Positions 48,714 to 58,476 of a stretch of DNA of 64,000 bases are shown one piece after another; within the stretch, counting starts at the first letter, position 1; each line of letters starts with the position of its first letter. This stretch comes from CAKUFA01 sp963618735 (lineage in GTDB: Bacteria; Bacillota; Clostridia; Christensenellales; Aristaeellaceae). The DNA lies in assembly GCA_963618735.1 (NCBI GenBank), contig CAVEUM010000001.1, positions 62,001-126,000 of the forward strand, written 5' to 3'. The position numbers and the translations under genes are program-made. The notes below the pieces were generated by a model. That model worked only from the letters and a program-made list of their open reading frames with translations, was not told where the DNA came from and ran no database searches.

Positions 48714-50610
48714 AATGAAGCGAATCAACCTGCTGGCCATGCGGCAGGATCAGCGCAAGCTCCTGAAAGCTATGCAACGTATGGGCTGCGTAGAGGTTTC
48801 AACCATTCAGGGGGAAGAAGCGGAAACGTACCGCGTCAAGGACTCAGGCAGACTGAGCCAGGTAGAGGATACGCTGAATCGCTTGACCTGGGTGATGGGG
48901 CGCCTGGGAAAGTACAACAAGCAAAAGGCACCCTTCATGGGAAATCGTCCCGAGGCTCCGGAAGAGGAAGTTGCGTACATTGCCAGCCATGAATCGGAGC
49001 TGATGGATATCCTTGCGCACGCAGATCGTTTGGAAAAACGAAGCGGCGAGTACAAGGGACAGCTGGCACGAATTGCCGCAGAGCAGGAACAACTGACGCC
49101 TTGGCTTAACCTGGATATTCCCGTGGAACAGATCAGGAGCAGCAAGGATGTTTTCCAGCAGGCAGGTACCATGAATAAGTCGGCTATTCCCGCCATTCAG
49201 CAAAAATGGGGGGAGAGGGAAGCTGTTCTTGAAGTGCTCAGTGAAATCCGTGAAAGTGCTTACATCTGGATTGCCGCCCATGCTTCGGTGAAGGAAGAAT
49301 TCCTTGCCGACCTGAAGGCAGCGGGATATGCGCCCCAGTCCTTTGGTGACAGCACAGGATGTGTCCGCGACCACTATGACGCCTTAACGGAAAGCGCGAA
49401 GCAGGTCAAGGCAAATCAGGAAGGTCTGGATGCGGAATGGAAGTCCATGGCGGGCAGCCTGACAAGGCTGAAAATCTGGTATGACATGCTGTGCGTGGAA
49501 AGGGATCGCCTGCAGGCCGCGGAACGCACCGTGGGCACTGCGGAAACGTTCCTGATGCACGGCTGGGTGCCGGCAGCACTCGCAGAAAAAGTGCAGGAAG
49601 AGCTGATCAAACTGTCCCCGACGGCATCGGTTGAAATTACCGACCCTGATGAGGATGATCCGCCGCCTGTGCAGCTGCACAACAACAAGTATGTGACACC
49701 CTTTGAATCCATCATTGAAGGATTTGCGCTTCCTGCACCCGGCAGCATTGATCCTACTGCAGTAATGGCTCCGTTCTACGCATTGCTGTTCGGTATGATG
49801 CTTTCCGATGCAGGCTATGGCCTGGTGATGGCGATTGCCATTCCGCTGCTGGTAAAGCTGAAACAGCCAGGCAAGAGCAATCAAAAGCTGCTGTGGGTAC
49901 TGTTCTTTAGTGCGTTGGCAACCGTGCTATGCGGCGCGGTGTACAACACTTGGTTTGGCTTCAACCTGCCCATCAAGAGCATTCTGGATCCCATCAATGA
50001 TCCTATGCCGGTGATGGTTGTCTGCATGGGCATTGGCGTGATTCACCTTTTTGCCGGATTGTGCGTGGGCGGCTATGCCAACATCCGCAAGGGAAAGCCG
50101 CTGGATGCGGTGTACGATCAGCTCAGCTGGATGCTTCTGGTAACGGGTGCCATTATGCTGGTGCTCGGCGGCGTAGCTGCTGAAATCGGCAAGTGGATGG
50201 CCATTGCGGGCGTGGCACTCATTATCCTTTTCGCGGGACGTGAGAAGAAGAATCCTTTTGCCCGCCTGATGGGCGGCCTGAGTGCCCTGTATGGTGCAAC
50301 CAGCTGGATTTCGGACATCCTCAGCTACATGCGCTTGTTCGGCATGGGTCTGGCTACGGGCGTCATCGGCATGGTGATTAACCAGCTGGTGGGCATGGTG
50401 TTCGATGCGGGTATTGTGGGCAAAATCATCGGCAGCGTGCTGTTCGTGGGTGCTCACGCGTTCAACCTGGGCATCAATGCCCTGGGCGCATACGTCCATT
50501 CCTGCCGCCTGCAGTACATCGAGTTCTTCGGAAAGTTCTATGAAGAAGGCGGCGTGGCGTTCAGACCGCTGAACTACAACACACGGTATGTCAATTTCAA
50601 GGAAGTTTGA
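48700..50610 (+). CDS. V-type ATP synthase subunit I (a subunit)
   Basis: A 636-residue stator subunit. The N-terminal half (about 1-320) is soluble and partly coiled. The C-terminal half has seven or eight membrane helices with the conserved YMRLFGMGLATGVIG, whose arginine faces the rotor ring. It guides ions to the K-ring and links it to the peripheral stalks. The start overlaps the stalk-subunit gene. Confidence 0.94.
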   Translation: MAIVEMKRINLLAMRQDQRKLLKAMQRMGCVEVSTIQGEEAETYRVKDSGRLSQVEDTLNRLTWVMGRLGKYNKQKAPFMGNRPEAPEEEVAYIASHESELMDILAHADRLEKRSGEYKGQLARIAAEQEQLTPWLNLDIPVEQIRSSKDVFQQAGTMNKSAIPAIQQKWGEREAVLEVLSEIRESAYIWIAAHASVKEEFLADLKAAGYAPQSFGDSTGCVRDHYDALTESAKQVKANQEGLDAEWKSMAGSLTRLKIWYDMLCVERDRLQAAERTVGTAETFLMHGWVPAALAEKVQEELIKLSPTASVEITDPDEDDPPPVQLHNNKYVTPFESIIEGFALPAPGSIDPTAVMAPFYALLFGMMLSDAGYGLVMAIAIPLLVKLKQPGKSNQKLLWVLFFSALATVLCGAVYNTWFGFNLPIKSILDPINDPMPVMVVCMGIGVIHLFAGLCVGGYANIRKGKPLDAVYDQLSWMLLVTGAIMLVLGGVAAEIGKWMAIAGVALIILFAGREKKNPFARLMGGLSALYGATSWISDILSYMRLFGMGLATGVIGMVINQLVGMVFDAGIVGKIIGSVLFVGAHAFNLGINALGAYVHSCRLQYIEFFGKFYEEGGVAFRPLNYNTRYVNFKEV

Positions 50611-50636
50611 ATCAACATCAAAGGAGGAAATGAAAC

Positions 50637-51113
50637 ATGGAATGGGGACTGGTTCTGGCTTTTGTGGCGGCCGCGATTGCGGTGATTCTGCCCGGCATGG
50701 GTTCTTCCAAGGCTGTTGGCGCTTGCGGTGAGACCGCTTCCGGTGTTTCCACGGAAAATCCTGAAGTGAACTCCAAACTGCTGGTTCTGCAGCTGCTGCC
50801 CGCAACGCAGGGCATTTACGGCTTCCTGATTGCTGTGATTATTATGATCAAGACGGGTATCCTGTCCGGCTCTCTGGCCAATGTGACCCTGACGCAGGGC
50901 ATTGAGCTGGTGGTTGCCGCACTGCCCATCGCACTGGTTGGCTATTATTCCGCATTGAAGCAGGGCAAGGTTGCCTCCGCTGGCATGCTGATGACCGGCA
51001 AGCGTCCTGAAATGAGCGGCAAGGGCATCACCATGACGGTTATGGTCGAGACCTACGCCGTGCTGTCCCTGCTGGTTTCCTTCCTGGCTGTGAATGCCAT
51101 CAACATCGGTTAA
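50637..51113 (+). CDS. V-type ATP synthase subunit K (c-ring), sodium-type motifs
   Basis: A 158-residue four-helix proteolipid. The residues that bind Na+ in Enterococcus hirae NtpK have equivalents here: L54, T57 and Q58 (LPATQG), Q109 (LKQGKVA) and E138 (VETYAVL), with Y61. This predicts a Na+-translocating ring. AAAGGAGG precedes the start. It is the most obviously ion-selective part of the operon. Confidence 0.94.
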   Translation: MEWGLVLAFVAAAIAVILPGMGSSKAVGACGETASGVSTENPEVNSKLLVLQLLPATQGIYGFLIAVIIMIKTGILSGSLANVTLTQGIELVVAALPIALVGYYSALKQGKVASAGMLMTGKRPEMSGKGITMTVMVETYAVLSLLVSFLAVNAINIG

Positions 51114-51126
51114 GGAGCGAACGCTC

Positions 51127-51720
51127 ATGAATGCAACTGCGATCCTGGAAAAAATCCACGAGGAAGCAAAGGCAAATGCCGCCGCCATCCTCCAAGAGGC
51201 CAACGATCGCGCTGAAAAGCTGCGCACTGCGTCTGACACGAAGATTGCATCCGCCAAGGATGAAATGGAAAAGAAGGCCAAGGCAGATGGTCTGGTGGAG
51301 GAACAGCGGCTGATCCGTATGGAAGAGCTGGATGAGCGCAAGCGCGTATTGGCGGCCAAGCGCAGTTTGATTGACCGTGCCTTTGATGCGGCATTGCAGA
51401 AAATGAAGAAGATGCCCGCAAAGGATGCCCGTGCATTCCTGCTGGGGATGATTACCGAGGTGGCCGAAGGAGACGAGCAGGTTGTCGTTGGCGCGGAGGA
51501 TGCCGCGTGGTTCGATGATGCGTTTGTCACGGAAGCCAACGAGGCCATGAAAAAGGCAGGACGCAAGGCAGAGCTGACCCTTGCAACGGAAAAACGCGCA
51601 GGTGTCAGCGGTCTGATCCTGACCAGGGATGATACGGAAATCAACTGCAGCTATGCCTCCATTCTGGACAGTAGGCGCCTGGAAATGGAAGCGGAGGTTG
51701 CACAGGTACTTTTCCCGTAA
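51127..51720 (+). CDS. V-type ATP synthase subunit E
   Basis: A 197-residue stalk subunit: helical N-terminal half (AILEKIHEEAKANAAAILQE), globular C-terminal half ending SYASILDSRRLEMEAEVAQVLF, the family pattern. It forms the outer stalk with the G/H subunit. The start at 51127 has AAGGAG and avoids overlap with the K gene, unlike the longer frame. Confidence 0.9.
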   Translation: MNATAILEKIHEEAKANAAAILQEANDRAEKLRTASDTKIASAKDEMEKKAKADGLVEEQRLIRMEELDERKRVLAAKRSLIDRAFDAALQKMKKMPAKDARAFLLGMITEVAEGDEQVVVGAEDAAWFDDAFVTEANEAMKKAGRKAELTLATEKRAGVSGLILTRDDTEINCSYASILDSRRLEMEAEVAQVLFP

Positions 51721-51751
51721 TGGATCTGATGGAAAGAAGGGAGGGCTGGCC

Positions 51752-52729
51752 ATGCCACAGGAAAGCGTAGGTTACGCCGTAGGACGCATCAGCATGCTGC
51801 GCCGTGACGCGCTGGACGCCAGTCGCCTGGAAAGATTGCTTTCCACGGCAAGCTATGCGGAAGCAAAGCGAACCCTTTCGGAAATCGGATGGACGGCCGC
51901 CGAAGAGACGGATTATGAACAGCTGGCCATGGAGCGCGTGGCAAACGCGAGCCGCATTGTGCGTCAGCTGTCCACCGATGAAAAGGTTACCGATTGTTTC
52001 CTGCTGAAGTATGATATTGCAAACCTGAAAATGCTGCTGAAGGCACGGTGCCTGGGCATTTCTGCAGATTACCTGTCGGAAAGCGGCACCATGGCTGTGG
52101 ATGCTCTGCGGCACGCTGTGACGGATCACAATTACAAGTTTCTTCCTGCGCCAATTGCCCAGGCAATGGACGAATTGGAGAAAGAGCTTGTGATTCATGT
52201 GGATCCCATGGTGATTGACGTGAAGCTTGATCAGGCGATGTTTCGCTGGATTTTCCTGAACCTGAAGAAGACAAAGTGCCGCACGGCGGTTACCTACTTT
52301 CAGGCAAGGGTGGATCTGCTGAATGCGCTGACCATGCTGCGCGCTCAGCACATGAAGAAGGATAGCGCCTTCTTTATGGCCGTTTTGCTGGAAGGCGGAA
52401 CGATTACCGAAAAGGAATGGCAGAAGGCGTATGCCGAAAGCGAAGAGCTGCCAAAGCTTCTGGCGAAGTACGGCGTTTCCGTGCAGGATGCGGCCTATCG
52501 CGCCGTGGCGGACTTTGCCCGTCTTCCTGGATTGGAAAAGGCGATGGATAACGAACTGCTCAAGCTGTTTCTGCCCTACAAGTACGACAATATGAATCTG
52601 GAATTCATCCTCAGCTATCTGCTGGCCACGGAACGTGAAGCGGCGGCAGTGCGGCTGGTGATGGCAGGCAAGGCTAACGGTTTTGCCATGGAAGCCATCC
52701 GGGAAAGGCTGCGTGATTTGTATGGCTGA
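51752..52729 (+). CDS. V-type ATP synthase subunit C (d subunit)
   Basis: A 325-residue protein of the AC39/subunit d family, which caps the K-ring and joins it to the central stalk. Family features are the opening GYAVGRISMLRRDALDASRL and the all-helical composition with NLKMLLKARCLGI and VDLLNALTMLR repeats. Start 51752 has GGGAGGG upstream. It overlaps subunit F by 8 bases. Confidence 0.9.
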   Translation: MPQESVGYAVGRISMLRRDALDASRLERLLSTASYAEAKRTLSEIGWTAAEETDYEQLAMERVANASRIVRQLSTDEKVTDCFLLKYDIANLKMLLKARCLGISADYLSESGTMAVDALRHAVTDHNYKFLPAPIAQAMDELEKELVIHVDPMVIDVKLDQAMFRWIFLNLKKTKCRTAVTYFQARVDLLNALTMLRAQHMKKDSAFFMAVLLEGGTITEKEWQKAYAESEELPKLLAKYGVSVQDAAYRAVADFARLPGLEKAMDNELLKLFLPYKYDNMNLEFILSYLLATEREAAAVRLVMAGKANGFAMEAIRERLRDLYG

Positions 52730-53060
52730 AACGAAGCGGATGGGTGTTGTCGGGGAGCGGGACGCGGTGCTTGCCTTCAAGGCAGTCGGCATGCGCGTGA
52801 TTGACGTTTCCACCGCAGAGGAGACCACAGCGGCCTTGCACAAGCTGTCCACCGAGGGTGTACCTGTGATTTTCATCACGGAAACCATGGCAGAGCTTGT
52901 GCCGGAAGCATTGCAGAAGTATAAGACCATGCCGGGCACGGCGGTAATCCCCATTCCCGGCAGCCAGGGCGTCAATGGATTCGGCCTGGGGCGCGTGAAG
53001 GCCAATGTGGAGAAGGCCATCGGCGCGGATATTTTGTTCAATAACAAGAAAGAGGGGTAA
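52722..53060 (+). CDS. V-type ATP synthase subunit F (central stalk)
   Basis: A 112-residue Rossmann-like subunit (MGVVGERDAVLAFKAVGMRV, VPVIFITETMAELVPEAL) that binds subunit D in the rotating shaft. Translation starts inside subunit C. The ATG of the subunit A frame overlaps its stop, but A probably starts 6 bases later. Confidence 0.92.
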   Translation: MAETKRMGVVGERDAVLAFKAVGMRVIDVSTAEETTAALHKLSTEGVPVIFITETMAELVPEALQKYKTMPGTAVIPIPGSQGVNGFGLGRVKANVEKAIGADILFNNKKEG

Positions 53061-53065
53061 TGACC

Positions 53066-54835
53066 ATGGCTCAGGGAACCATTGTAAAGGTTGCCGGCCC
53101 CTTGATTGTAGCGGAAAACATGGCCGATGCCCGAATGTACGATGTGGTGCGCGTGAGCAAGAGCCGCCTGGTAGGCGAAGTCATTGAGCTCCGCGGTGAC
53201 CGTGCATCCATTCAGGTATATGAGGAAACCTCCGGCCTTGGCCCGGGCGAGCCTGTGGAATCCACAGGTGCACCCCTTTCCGTAGAGCTGGGACCTGGCC
53301 TGATTGAGTCGATTTTTGATGGCATTCAGCGCCCGCTGACCGCGATTCGCGATAAGTGCGGCGAGCGCATTACCCGCGGTGTGGAAGTGCCAAGCCTGAA
53401 TCGTGAAAAAGAGTGGGCCTTCATGGCAAAGGCTGTGAAGGGTGACAAGGTGGAGCCTGGCGATGTGCTGGGTACAGTGCAGGAAAGCGCTGTGGTGGAG
53501 CATCGTATTATGGTGCCCTACGGCCTGCGCGGAACGGTAGAAAGCATCAAAGACTGCACGGCAAAGCTGGAAGACACCATTGCGGTGATCCGTGACGAGA
53601 AGGGCGAAATGCACAACGTGACCATGCTGCAGAAGTGGCCTGTCCGCCGCGGCCGTCCTTATCGTGAAAAGCTGGCACCCACCATGCCCATGGTGACGGG
53701 TCAGCGCGTGATTGATACCTTCTTCCCCATTGCGTCGGGCGGCGTGGCAGCTGTTCCCGGCCCCTTCGGCTCGGGCAAAACGGTGGTGCAGCATCAGTTG
53801 GCCAAGTGGGCAGATGCGGATATCATTGTGTACGTTGGCTGCGGCGAGCGCGGCAATGAGATGACGGACGTGCTGATGGAGTTCCCGGAGCTGCACGATC
53901 CCCGCACGGGCGAGAGTCTGATGAAGCGCACTGTGCTGATTGCCAACACGTCCGATATGCCTGTGGCCGCTCGTGAAGCGTCCATTTACACGGGCATTAC
54001 CATTGCTGAGTATTATCGGGATATGGGCTACAAGGTGGCCATCATGGCTGACTCTACCAGCCGCTGGGCAGAGGCTCTGCGTGAAATGTCCGGCCGACTG
54101 GAAGAAATGCCTGGTGAGGAAGGCTACCCGGCCTATCTGGCATCCCGTATCGCTGAATTCTACGAGCGCGCCGGCTATGTGAAGTGCCTTGGCAAGGAAG
54201 ATCGCTACGGCATGATTTCTGCCATTGGCGCTGTGTCACCGCCTGGCGGCGATATTTCCGAGCCTGTCAGTCAGGCAACGCTGCGCATTGTGAAGGTTTT
54301 CTGGGGCTTGAGCGCCTCACTGGCCTACAAGCGTCATTTCCCGGCTATTGACTGGCTGCAGAGCTATTCTTTGTACATTGATCGCCTGAGCGGATGGTTC
54401 TCTGATCACGTGAGCCCGGAATGGAACGAGCTGCGTGCCAAGGCTATGCGCATCCTGCAGGAAGAGGCTGAGCTGAACGAAATTGTCCAGCTGGTTGGCG
54501 TAGATGCCCTGAGCTGGAAGGATCGGCTGACCATGGAGGTCGCGCGGTCCATTCGTGAGGACTATCTCCATCAGAATGCCTTTGATGAGGTGGATACCTA
54601 CACCAGCCTGCCCAAGCAGTTTGCTATGCTGCGCCTGATTCTGACGTATCAGGAAAAAGGACAGCAGGCACTGGATGCAGGAGCCAATCTGTCGGATGTA
54701 CTGAATCTGCCTGTTCGGGAGCGGATCGGCCGCAGCAAGTACATTCTGGAAGAAAATCTGAAGGAATTCGATGCGATTGAAAGCGAACTGAGCAGCCAGA
54801 CGGCGGCTCTGATTGACCAAGGAGGACAGGCCTGA
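53066..54835 (+). CDS. V-type ATP synthase catalytic subunit A
   Basis: A 589-residue catalytic subunit with P-loop GPFGSGKTVVQHQLAKWAD (Walker A near residue 232), the non-homologous insertion typical of A subunits (about 110-190), and VYVGCGERGNEMTDVL and SRWAEALREMSGRLEEMPGE. I choose ATG 53066; the ATG at 53060 is only 2 bases from AGAGGGG. Hydrolysis or synthesis of ATP takes place here at A-B interfaces. The stop overlaps subunit B (TGATG). Confidence 0.97.
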   Translation: MAQGTIVKVAGPLIVAENMADARMYDVVRVSKSRLVGEVIELRGDRASIQVYEETSGLGPGEPVESTGAPLSVELGPGLIESIFDGIQRPLTAIRDKCGERITRGVEVPSLNREKEWAFMAKAVKGDKVEPGDVLGTVQESAVVEHRIMVPYGLRGTVESIKDCTAKLEDTIAVIRDEKGEMHNVTMLQKWPVRRGRPYREKLAPTMPMVTGQRVIDTFFPIASGGVAAVPGPFGSGKTVVQHQLAKWADADIIVYVGCGERGNEMTDVLMEFPELHDPRTGESLMKRTVLIANTSDMPVAAREASIYTGITIAEYYRDMGYKVAIMADSTSRWAEALREMSGRLEEMPGEEGYPAYLASRIAEFYERAGYVKCLGKEDRYGMISAIGAVSPPGGDISEPVSQATLRIVKVFWGLSASLAYKRHFPAIDWLQSYSLYIDRLSGWFSDHVSPEWNELRAKAMRILQEEAELNEIVQLVGVDALSWKDRLTMEVARSIREDYLHQNAFDEVDTYTSLPKQFAMLRLILTYQEKGQQALDAGANLSDVLNLPVRERIGRSKYILEENLKEFDAIESELSSQTAALIDQGGQA

Positions 54836-56220
54836 TGCTCAAGGAATACCATACAATCAAAGAAGTGGTAGGCCCTCTGATGCTGGTGGAAGGCGTCTCC
54901 GGGGTCACCTATAACGAACTGGTGGAAATCACCCAGAGCAATGGCGAAAAGCGCTCTGGTAAGGTGCTGGAAGTCAACGGCGATAAGGCACTGGTGCAGC
55001 TGTTTGAATCTTCCAATGGCCTCCGCATTTCGGATGCATCGGCTCGCTTCCTGGGGCGCTCCATTGAGCTGAGCGTTTCCATGGATATGCTGGGTCGCGT
55101 GTTTGACGGCATGGGACGCCCTAAGGATGATGGCCCTGAGCTGATTCCTGAAAAGCGCATGGATATTAACGGCGAGCCGTTGAATCCTGCTGCACGTGAC
55201 TATCCCAGCGAGTTTATCCAGACGGGTATTTCTGCCATTGACGGCTTGAATACGCTGGTTCGCGGACAGAAATTGCCTGTGTTCTCCGGTTCCGGTCTGC
55301 CGCATGCGCAGTTGGCTACGCAGATTGCGCGTCAGGCCAAAGTGCTGGGGAAGGACGATAAGTTTGCCGTCGTCTTTGGCGCCATCGGCATTACCTTTGA
55401 GGAAGCGGATTACTTCATCAGCGACTTCCGCCGCACGGGCGCCATTGAGCGTGCGGTGCTGTTCATGAACCTGGCCAACGACCCGGCTATTGAACGTATC
55501 GCAACCCCTCGTATGGCACTGACGGCTGCGGAATACCTGGCCTACGAAAAAGGAATGCATGTGCTGGTCATCCTCACGGATATCACCAACTATGCTGAGG
55601 CTTTGCGTGAAGTGTCTGCTGCCCGCAAGGAAGTCCCTGGCCGCCGCGGCTATCCTGGCTACCTGTATACCGACCTGGCCAGCATGTACGAGCGTGCAGG
55701 CCGTGTGGTGGGCAAAACGGGTTCCATTACGCAGATTCCGATTCTGACCATGCCTGAGGATGACAAGACCCATCCCATTCCTGACCTGACGGGCTACATT
55801 ACGGAAGGCCAGATTATCCTCAGCCGTGAATTGTATCGCAAGGGCATTGAGCCGCCGATTGACGTTATGCCTTCTCTGTCCCGCTTGAAGGACAAGGGCA
55901 TCGGCGCAGGCAAGACCCGCAAGGATCACGCTGCCACCATGAATCAGCTGTTCGCTGCTTATTCCCGCGGCAAGGAAGCTAAGGAGCTGGCTGTTATTCT
56001 GGGCGAGGCCGCATTGTCCGATATTGACAAGCTCTATGCCGCTTTCGCCGATGCCTTCGAGAAGGAATATGTGGCGCAGGGCTACAACACCAATCGTTCC
56101 ATCGAAGAAACGCTGGATTTGGGCTGGAAGCTGCTGGCCATGCTGCCGCGCACGGAATTGAAGCGTATCCGCGACGATATGCTGGATGAGTATCTTCCTA
56201 AGAAAGAGGAGGGTGTCTGA
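54835..56220 (+). CDS. V-type ATP synthase subunit B
   Basis: A 461-residue regulatory/non-catalytic nucleotide-binding subunit. It lacks a true Walker A (PVFSGSGLPHAQLATQIARQ at that position) but keeps FGAIGITFEEADYFISDFRR and the arginine-finger region PPIDVMPSLSRLKDKGIG. It forms the A3B3 hexamer. It overlaps A and D by one base each. Confidence 0.97.
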   Translation: MLKEYHTIKEVVGPLMLVEGVSGVTYNELVEITQSNGEKRSGKVLEVNGDKALVQLFESSNGLRISDASARFLGRSIELSVSMDMLGRVFDGMGRPKDDGPELIPEKRMDINGEPLNPAARDYPSEFIQTGISAIDGLNTLVRGQKLPVFSGSGLPHAQLATQIARQAKVLGKDDKFAVVFGAIGITFEEADYFISDFRRTGAIERAVLFMNLANDPAIERIATPRMALTAAEYLAYEKGMHVLVILTDITNYAEALREVSAARKEVPGRRGYPGYLYTDLASMYERAGRVVGKTGSITQIPILTMPEDDKTHPIPDLTGYITEGQIILSRELYRKGIEPPIDVMPSLSRLKDKGIGAGKTRKDHAATMNQLFAAYSRGKEAKELAVILGEAALSDIDKLYAAFADAFEKEYVAQGYNTNRSIEETLDLGWKLLAMLPRTELKRIRDDMLDEYLPKKEEGV

Positions 56221-56861
56221 TGCCTGCCACACTTCGCGTAAACCCTACGCGGATGGAGCTGACCCGCATCAAGAAGCGCCTTGTCACCGCCACCCGCGGA
56301 CATAAGCTGCTCAAGGATAAGCGAGATGAGATGGTTCGCCAGTTCATCCTCATTATCCGCGAAAATTACACCCTGCGGCAGGAAGTGGAGCAGGAGCTTT
56401 CCGAAGCACTGAAGAATTTCGCCATGGCGCGTGCTGTGATGGATCCTCAGGCGCTGGAGGAAGCCGTGCTGTATCCCGCAAGGCAGGCACAGCTGGAGCT
56501 TGGCACGAAGAATATTCTGTCCGTCCATGTGCCAACCATTGAGGTGAATGAAGCCTCCTTGGAGGAAACGGTGCAGGCTTATGGCTTTGCAGAAACTTCC
56601 TCCCAGCTGGATGGTGCCATTGCAACGCTGGCGGATCTTCTGCCGAAAATGGTGCGCCTGGCTGAAATCGAAAAGACCTGCGACATGCTGGCTGATGAGA
56701 TTGAGAAAACCCGTCGCCGCGTGAATGCACTGGAATACGTGATGATTCCGCAGTTTGAGGCGACCATTCGGGAAATCTCCATGAAGCTGGAGGAAAACGA
56801 ACGCGGTGCTACCACTCGACTGATGAAAGTGAAGGACATGATGGCGCAGCGGGACGCGTAA
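56220..56861 (+). CDS. V-type ATP synthase subunit D (central stalk)
   Basis: A 213-residue coiled-coil shaft subunit. The N-terminus VNPTRMELTRIKKRLVTATRGHKLLKDK-type pattern (shown here in part: RMELTRIKKRLVTA) and the C-terminal TRRRVNALEYVMIPQ are characteristic. It is last in the operon, with a strong terminator 16 bases after the stop. Confidence 0.95.
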   Translation: MPATLRVNPTRMELTRIKKRLVTATRGHKLLKDKRDEMVRQFILIIRENYTLRQEVEQELSEALKNFAMARAVMDPQALEEAVLYPARQAQLELGTKNILSVHVPTIEVNEASLEETVQAYGFAETSSQLDGAIATLADLLPKMVRLAEIEKTCDMLADEIEKTRRRVNALEYVMIPQFEATIREISMKLEENERGATTRLMKVKDMMAQRDA

Positions 56862-56876
56862 ATCAAAGAACACAAC

Positions 56877-56922
56877 CAAAAGAGGAGAGAGCCGCTTGTG
56901 AAGCTGGTTCTCTCCTCTTTTT
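56877..56922 (+). terminator. Bidirectional terminator after the V-ATPase operon
   Basis: A 14-bp stem (AAGAGGAGAGAGCC with GGTTCTCTCCTCTT) flanked by A and T tracts, between converging atp and nitroreductase genes. Confidence 0.9.
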
Positions 56923-56946
56923 GATGCCATTATTGAAAGCGTGATT

Positions 56947-57690
56947 TTACGTTAGTTCCATCCAGACAATGGGGTCGTTGATGCCTTGCTTTGTGCGCCA
57001 GCGATGGGGCGACACAAGCGCCAATTCCGCATGACAGAGGGCAATGCCGAGGTCGAGCATGGATTGAGGCGGCGCGTCAAAGGAGAACCGATAGTTTCCC
57101 ATGTGCATGGTAACGGGCTGCCCGTTCTGCTCAGAAGGTGCAAGGCGTACAGCTTCCGCCACGCGGCGAAGCTCCTCAGGCCACAAGGACGAGTCACCCT
57201 TGCAGAAACGCTCAACACTCTTGCGCTTGCGCTGAGGTGCGGCACGGTCTGCGGCATGTCCCAGGGCAATGATGGCCTGCACGGCTTCCCCCGGACGAAG
57301 AGCCACGTTCAGTTGCTTTTTACGATAGGTGGAGGAAATCCAGCAGCTTGCAAAGCCTGCATCCGTCGCCTCAAGGCACAGAGCTTCTCCAAGAATCCCG
57401 GCATGCATGGCGCTGTTGGGCACGGCGGTATCCGCAACGACGGCAGCGACTGCAGTGCATCCGCTGACACGACCCATGTTCAGCAGGGTTCCTGTAAACA
57501 GATCCTCCGCGACATGCAGCAATACAAGCCGCGCACCGGGAAGTGTGTAGCGTCCCATGACGTAGCTGATGGCCGCCCAGTCGGCAATGCTCAGCGGATC
57601 GCCGAAGGAACGGCATGAATACCGCTTGGGGATACTTTCTGCCAGGGCTTTGCGGCGATTGGGGGAGAAGAGCGTTTCCGGTGTGTTCAT
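56947..57690 (-). CDS. Nitroreductase family protein (TM1586-like tandem form)
   Basis: A 247-residue FMN-dependent nitroreductase-like protein: PKRYSCRSFGDPLS at the N-terminus (FMN phosphate contacts), AGILGEALCLEATDAGFASCW in the middle and a second half beginning LRRVAEAVRLAPSEQNGQP that repeats the fold. This matches the single-chain tandem TM1586 type. The substrate is unknown. It overlaps the sirtuin gene by 4 bases, so the two are coupled through NAD/NADP chemistry at least in expression. Confidence 0.85.
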   Translation of the reverse strand: MNTPETLFSPNRRKALAESIPKRYSCRSFGDPLSIADWAAISYVMGRYTLPGARLVLLHVAEDLFTGTLLNMGRVSGCTAVAAVVADTAVPNSAMHAGILGEALCLEATDAGFASCWISSTYRKKQLNVALRPGEAVQAIIALGHAADRAAPQRKRKSVERFCKGDSSLWPEELRRVAEAVRLAPSEQNGQPVTMHMGNYRFSFDAPPQSMLDLGIALCHAELALVSPHRWRTKQGINDPIVWMELT

Positions 57691-58433
57691 GGTTCATCCT
57701 CCAAAGGGGTGGCACGGAGCTGACCGAGTATTTCACCTACACGCTGATGCAGCACCAAATCCGCGGCACCATCCATGGGCGTGGCGTCACGGTTGATGAG
57801 CACGAGATGCTGACCGTGAAAATAGCGCAGCAGTCCAGCGGCGGGGTAAACGGTGAGACTTGTGCCGGCAACGATTAGCAAATCCGCCTGGCGCAGCGCA
57901 TGAATGGCGGCCATGAGGGTATTGCCGTCCAGCTCTTCTTCGTAGAGAACCACATCGGGCTTGATGATGCCGCCGCAGTCACAGGTGGGCACGGAACGGG
58001 GATCGTCCCGCACCTGTTCGGCGGTGTAGCTTTTCCCACAGGCAACGCAGTGATTGCGCCATATGCTGCCATGCAATTCCAGCACGCACCGACTGCCTGC
58101 TTTTTGATGCAATCCATCAATGTTCTGCGTGATGATGGCCTGCAAGCGTCCTGCCTGCTCCAGCTCAGCAAGCTTTCTGTGCGCTGCGTTGGGCTCGCAG
58201 TCAAGGGGAAGCATCCTGGCACGATAGAATTGATAAAATTCCACTGGATGTTCCTCGAAAAAGGTTCGGCTGAGGATTTCTTCAGGCGGATACTCGTAAT
58301 GCTGATGATAGAGGCCATCCACGCTGCGAAAATCAGGGATGCCGCTCTCCGTGCTGACACCTGCACCGCCAAAGAAAACGATTCGCCGACTTTCATCGAT
58401 CATTTGCTGCAGTAGTTCCATGGAAGAACCCAT
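57687..58433 (-). CDS. NAD-dependent protein deacylase (Sir2 family, class III)
   Basis: A 248-residue sirtuin. NAD site GAGVSTESGIPDFRS, catalytic ITQNIDGLHQKAGS, zinc ligands CVACGK and CDCGG, and the nucleotide loop GTSLTVYPAAGL are all intact. It removes acetyl or longer acyl groups from lysines. The ATG at 58433 follows GAGGAGG by 7 bases. It is first in the minus-strand pair with the nitroreductase. Confidence 0.94.
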   Translation of the reverse strand: MGSSMELLQQMIDESRRIVFFGGAGVSTESGIPDFRSVDGLYHQHYEYPPEEILSRTFFEEHPVEFYQFYRARMLPLDCEPNAAHRKLAELEQAGRLQAIITQNIDGLHQKAGSRCVLELHGSIWRNHCVACGKSYTAEQVRDDPRSVPTCDCGGIIKPDVVLYEEELDGNTLMAAIHALRQADLLIVAGTSLTVYPAAGLLRYFHGQHLVLINRDATPMDGAADLVLHQRVGEILGQLRATPLEDEP

Positions 58434-58476
58434 TAGGCATCCTCCTCACTGGCTGTAAATTGATTTTGTTACGGAT

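Noticed and set aside
51641..53896. 751-residue antisense frame across V-ATPase genes
   Set aside because: Spans three overlapping real genes on the other strand, so it is a composition artefact.
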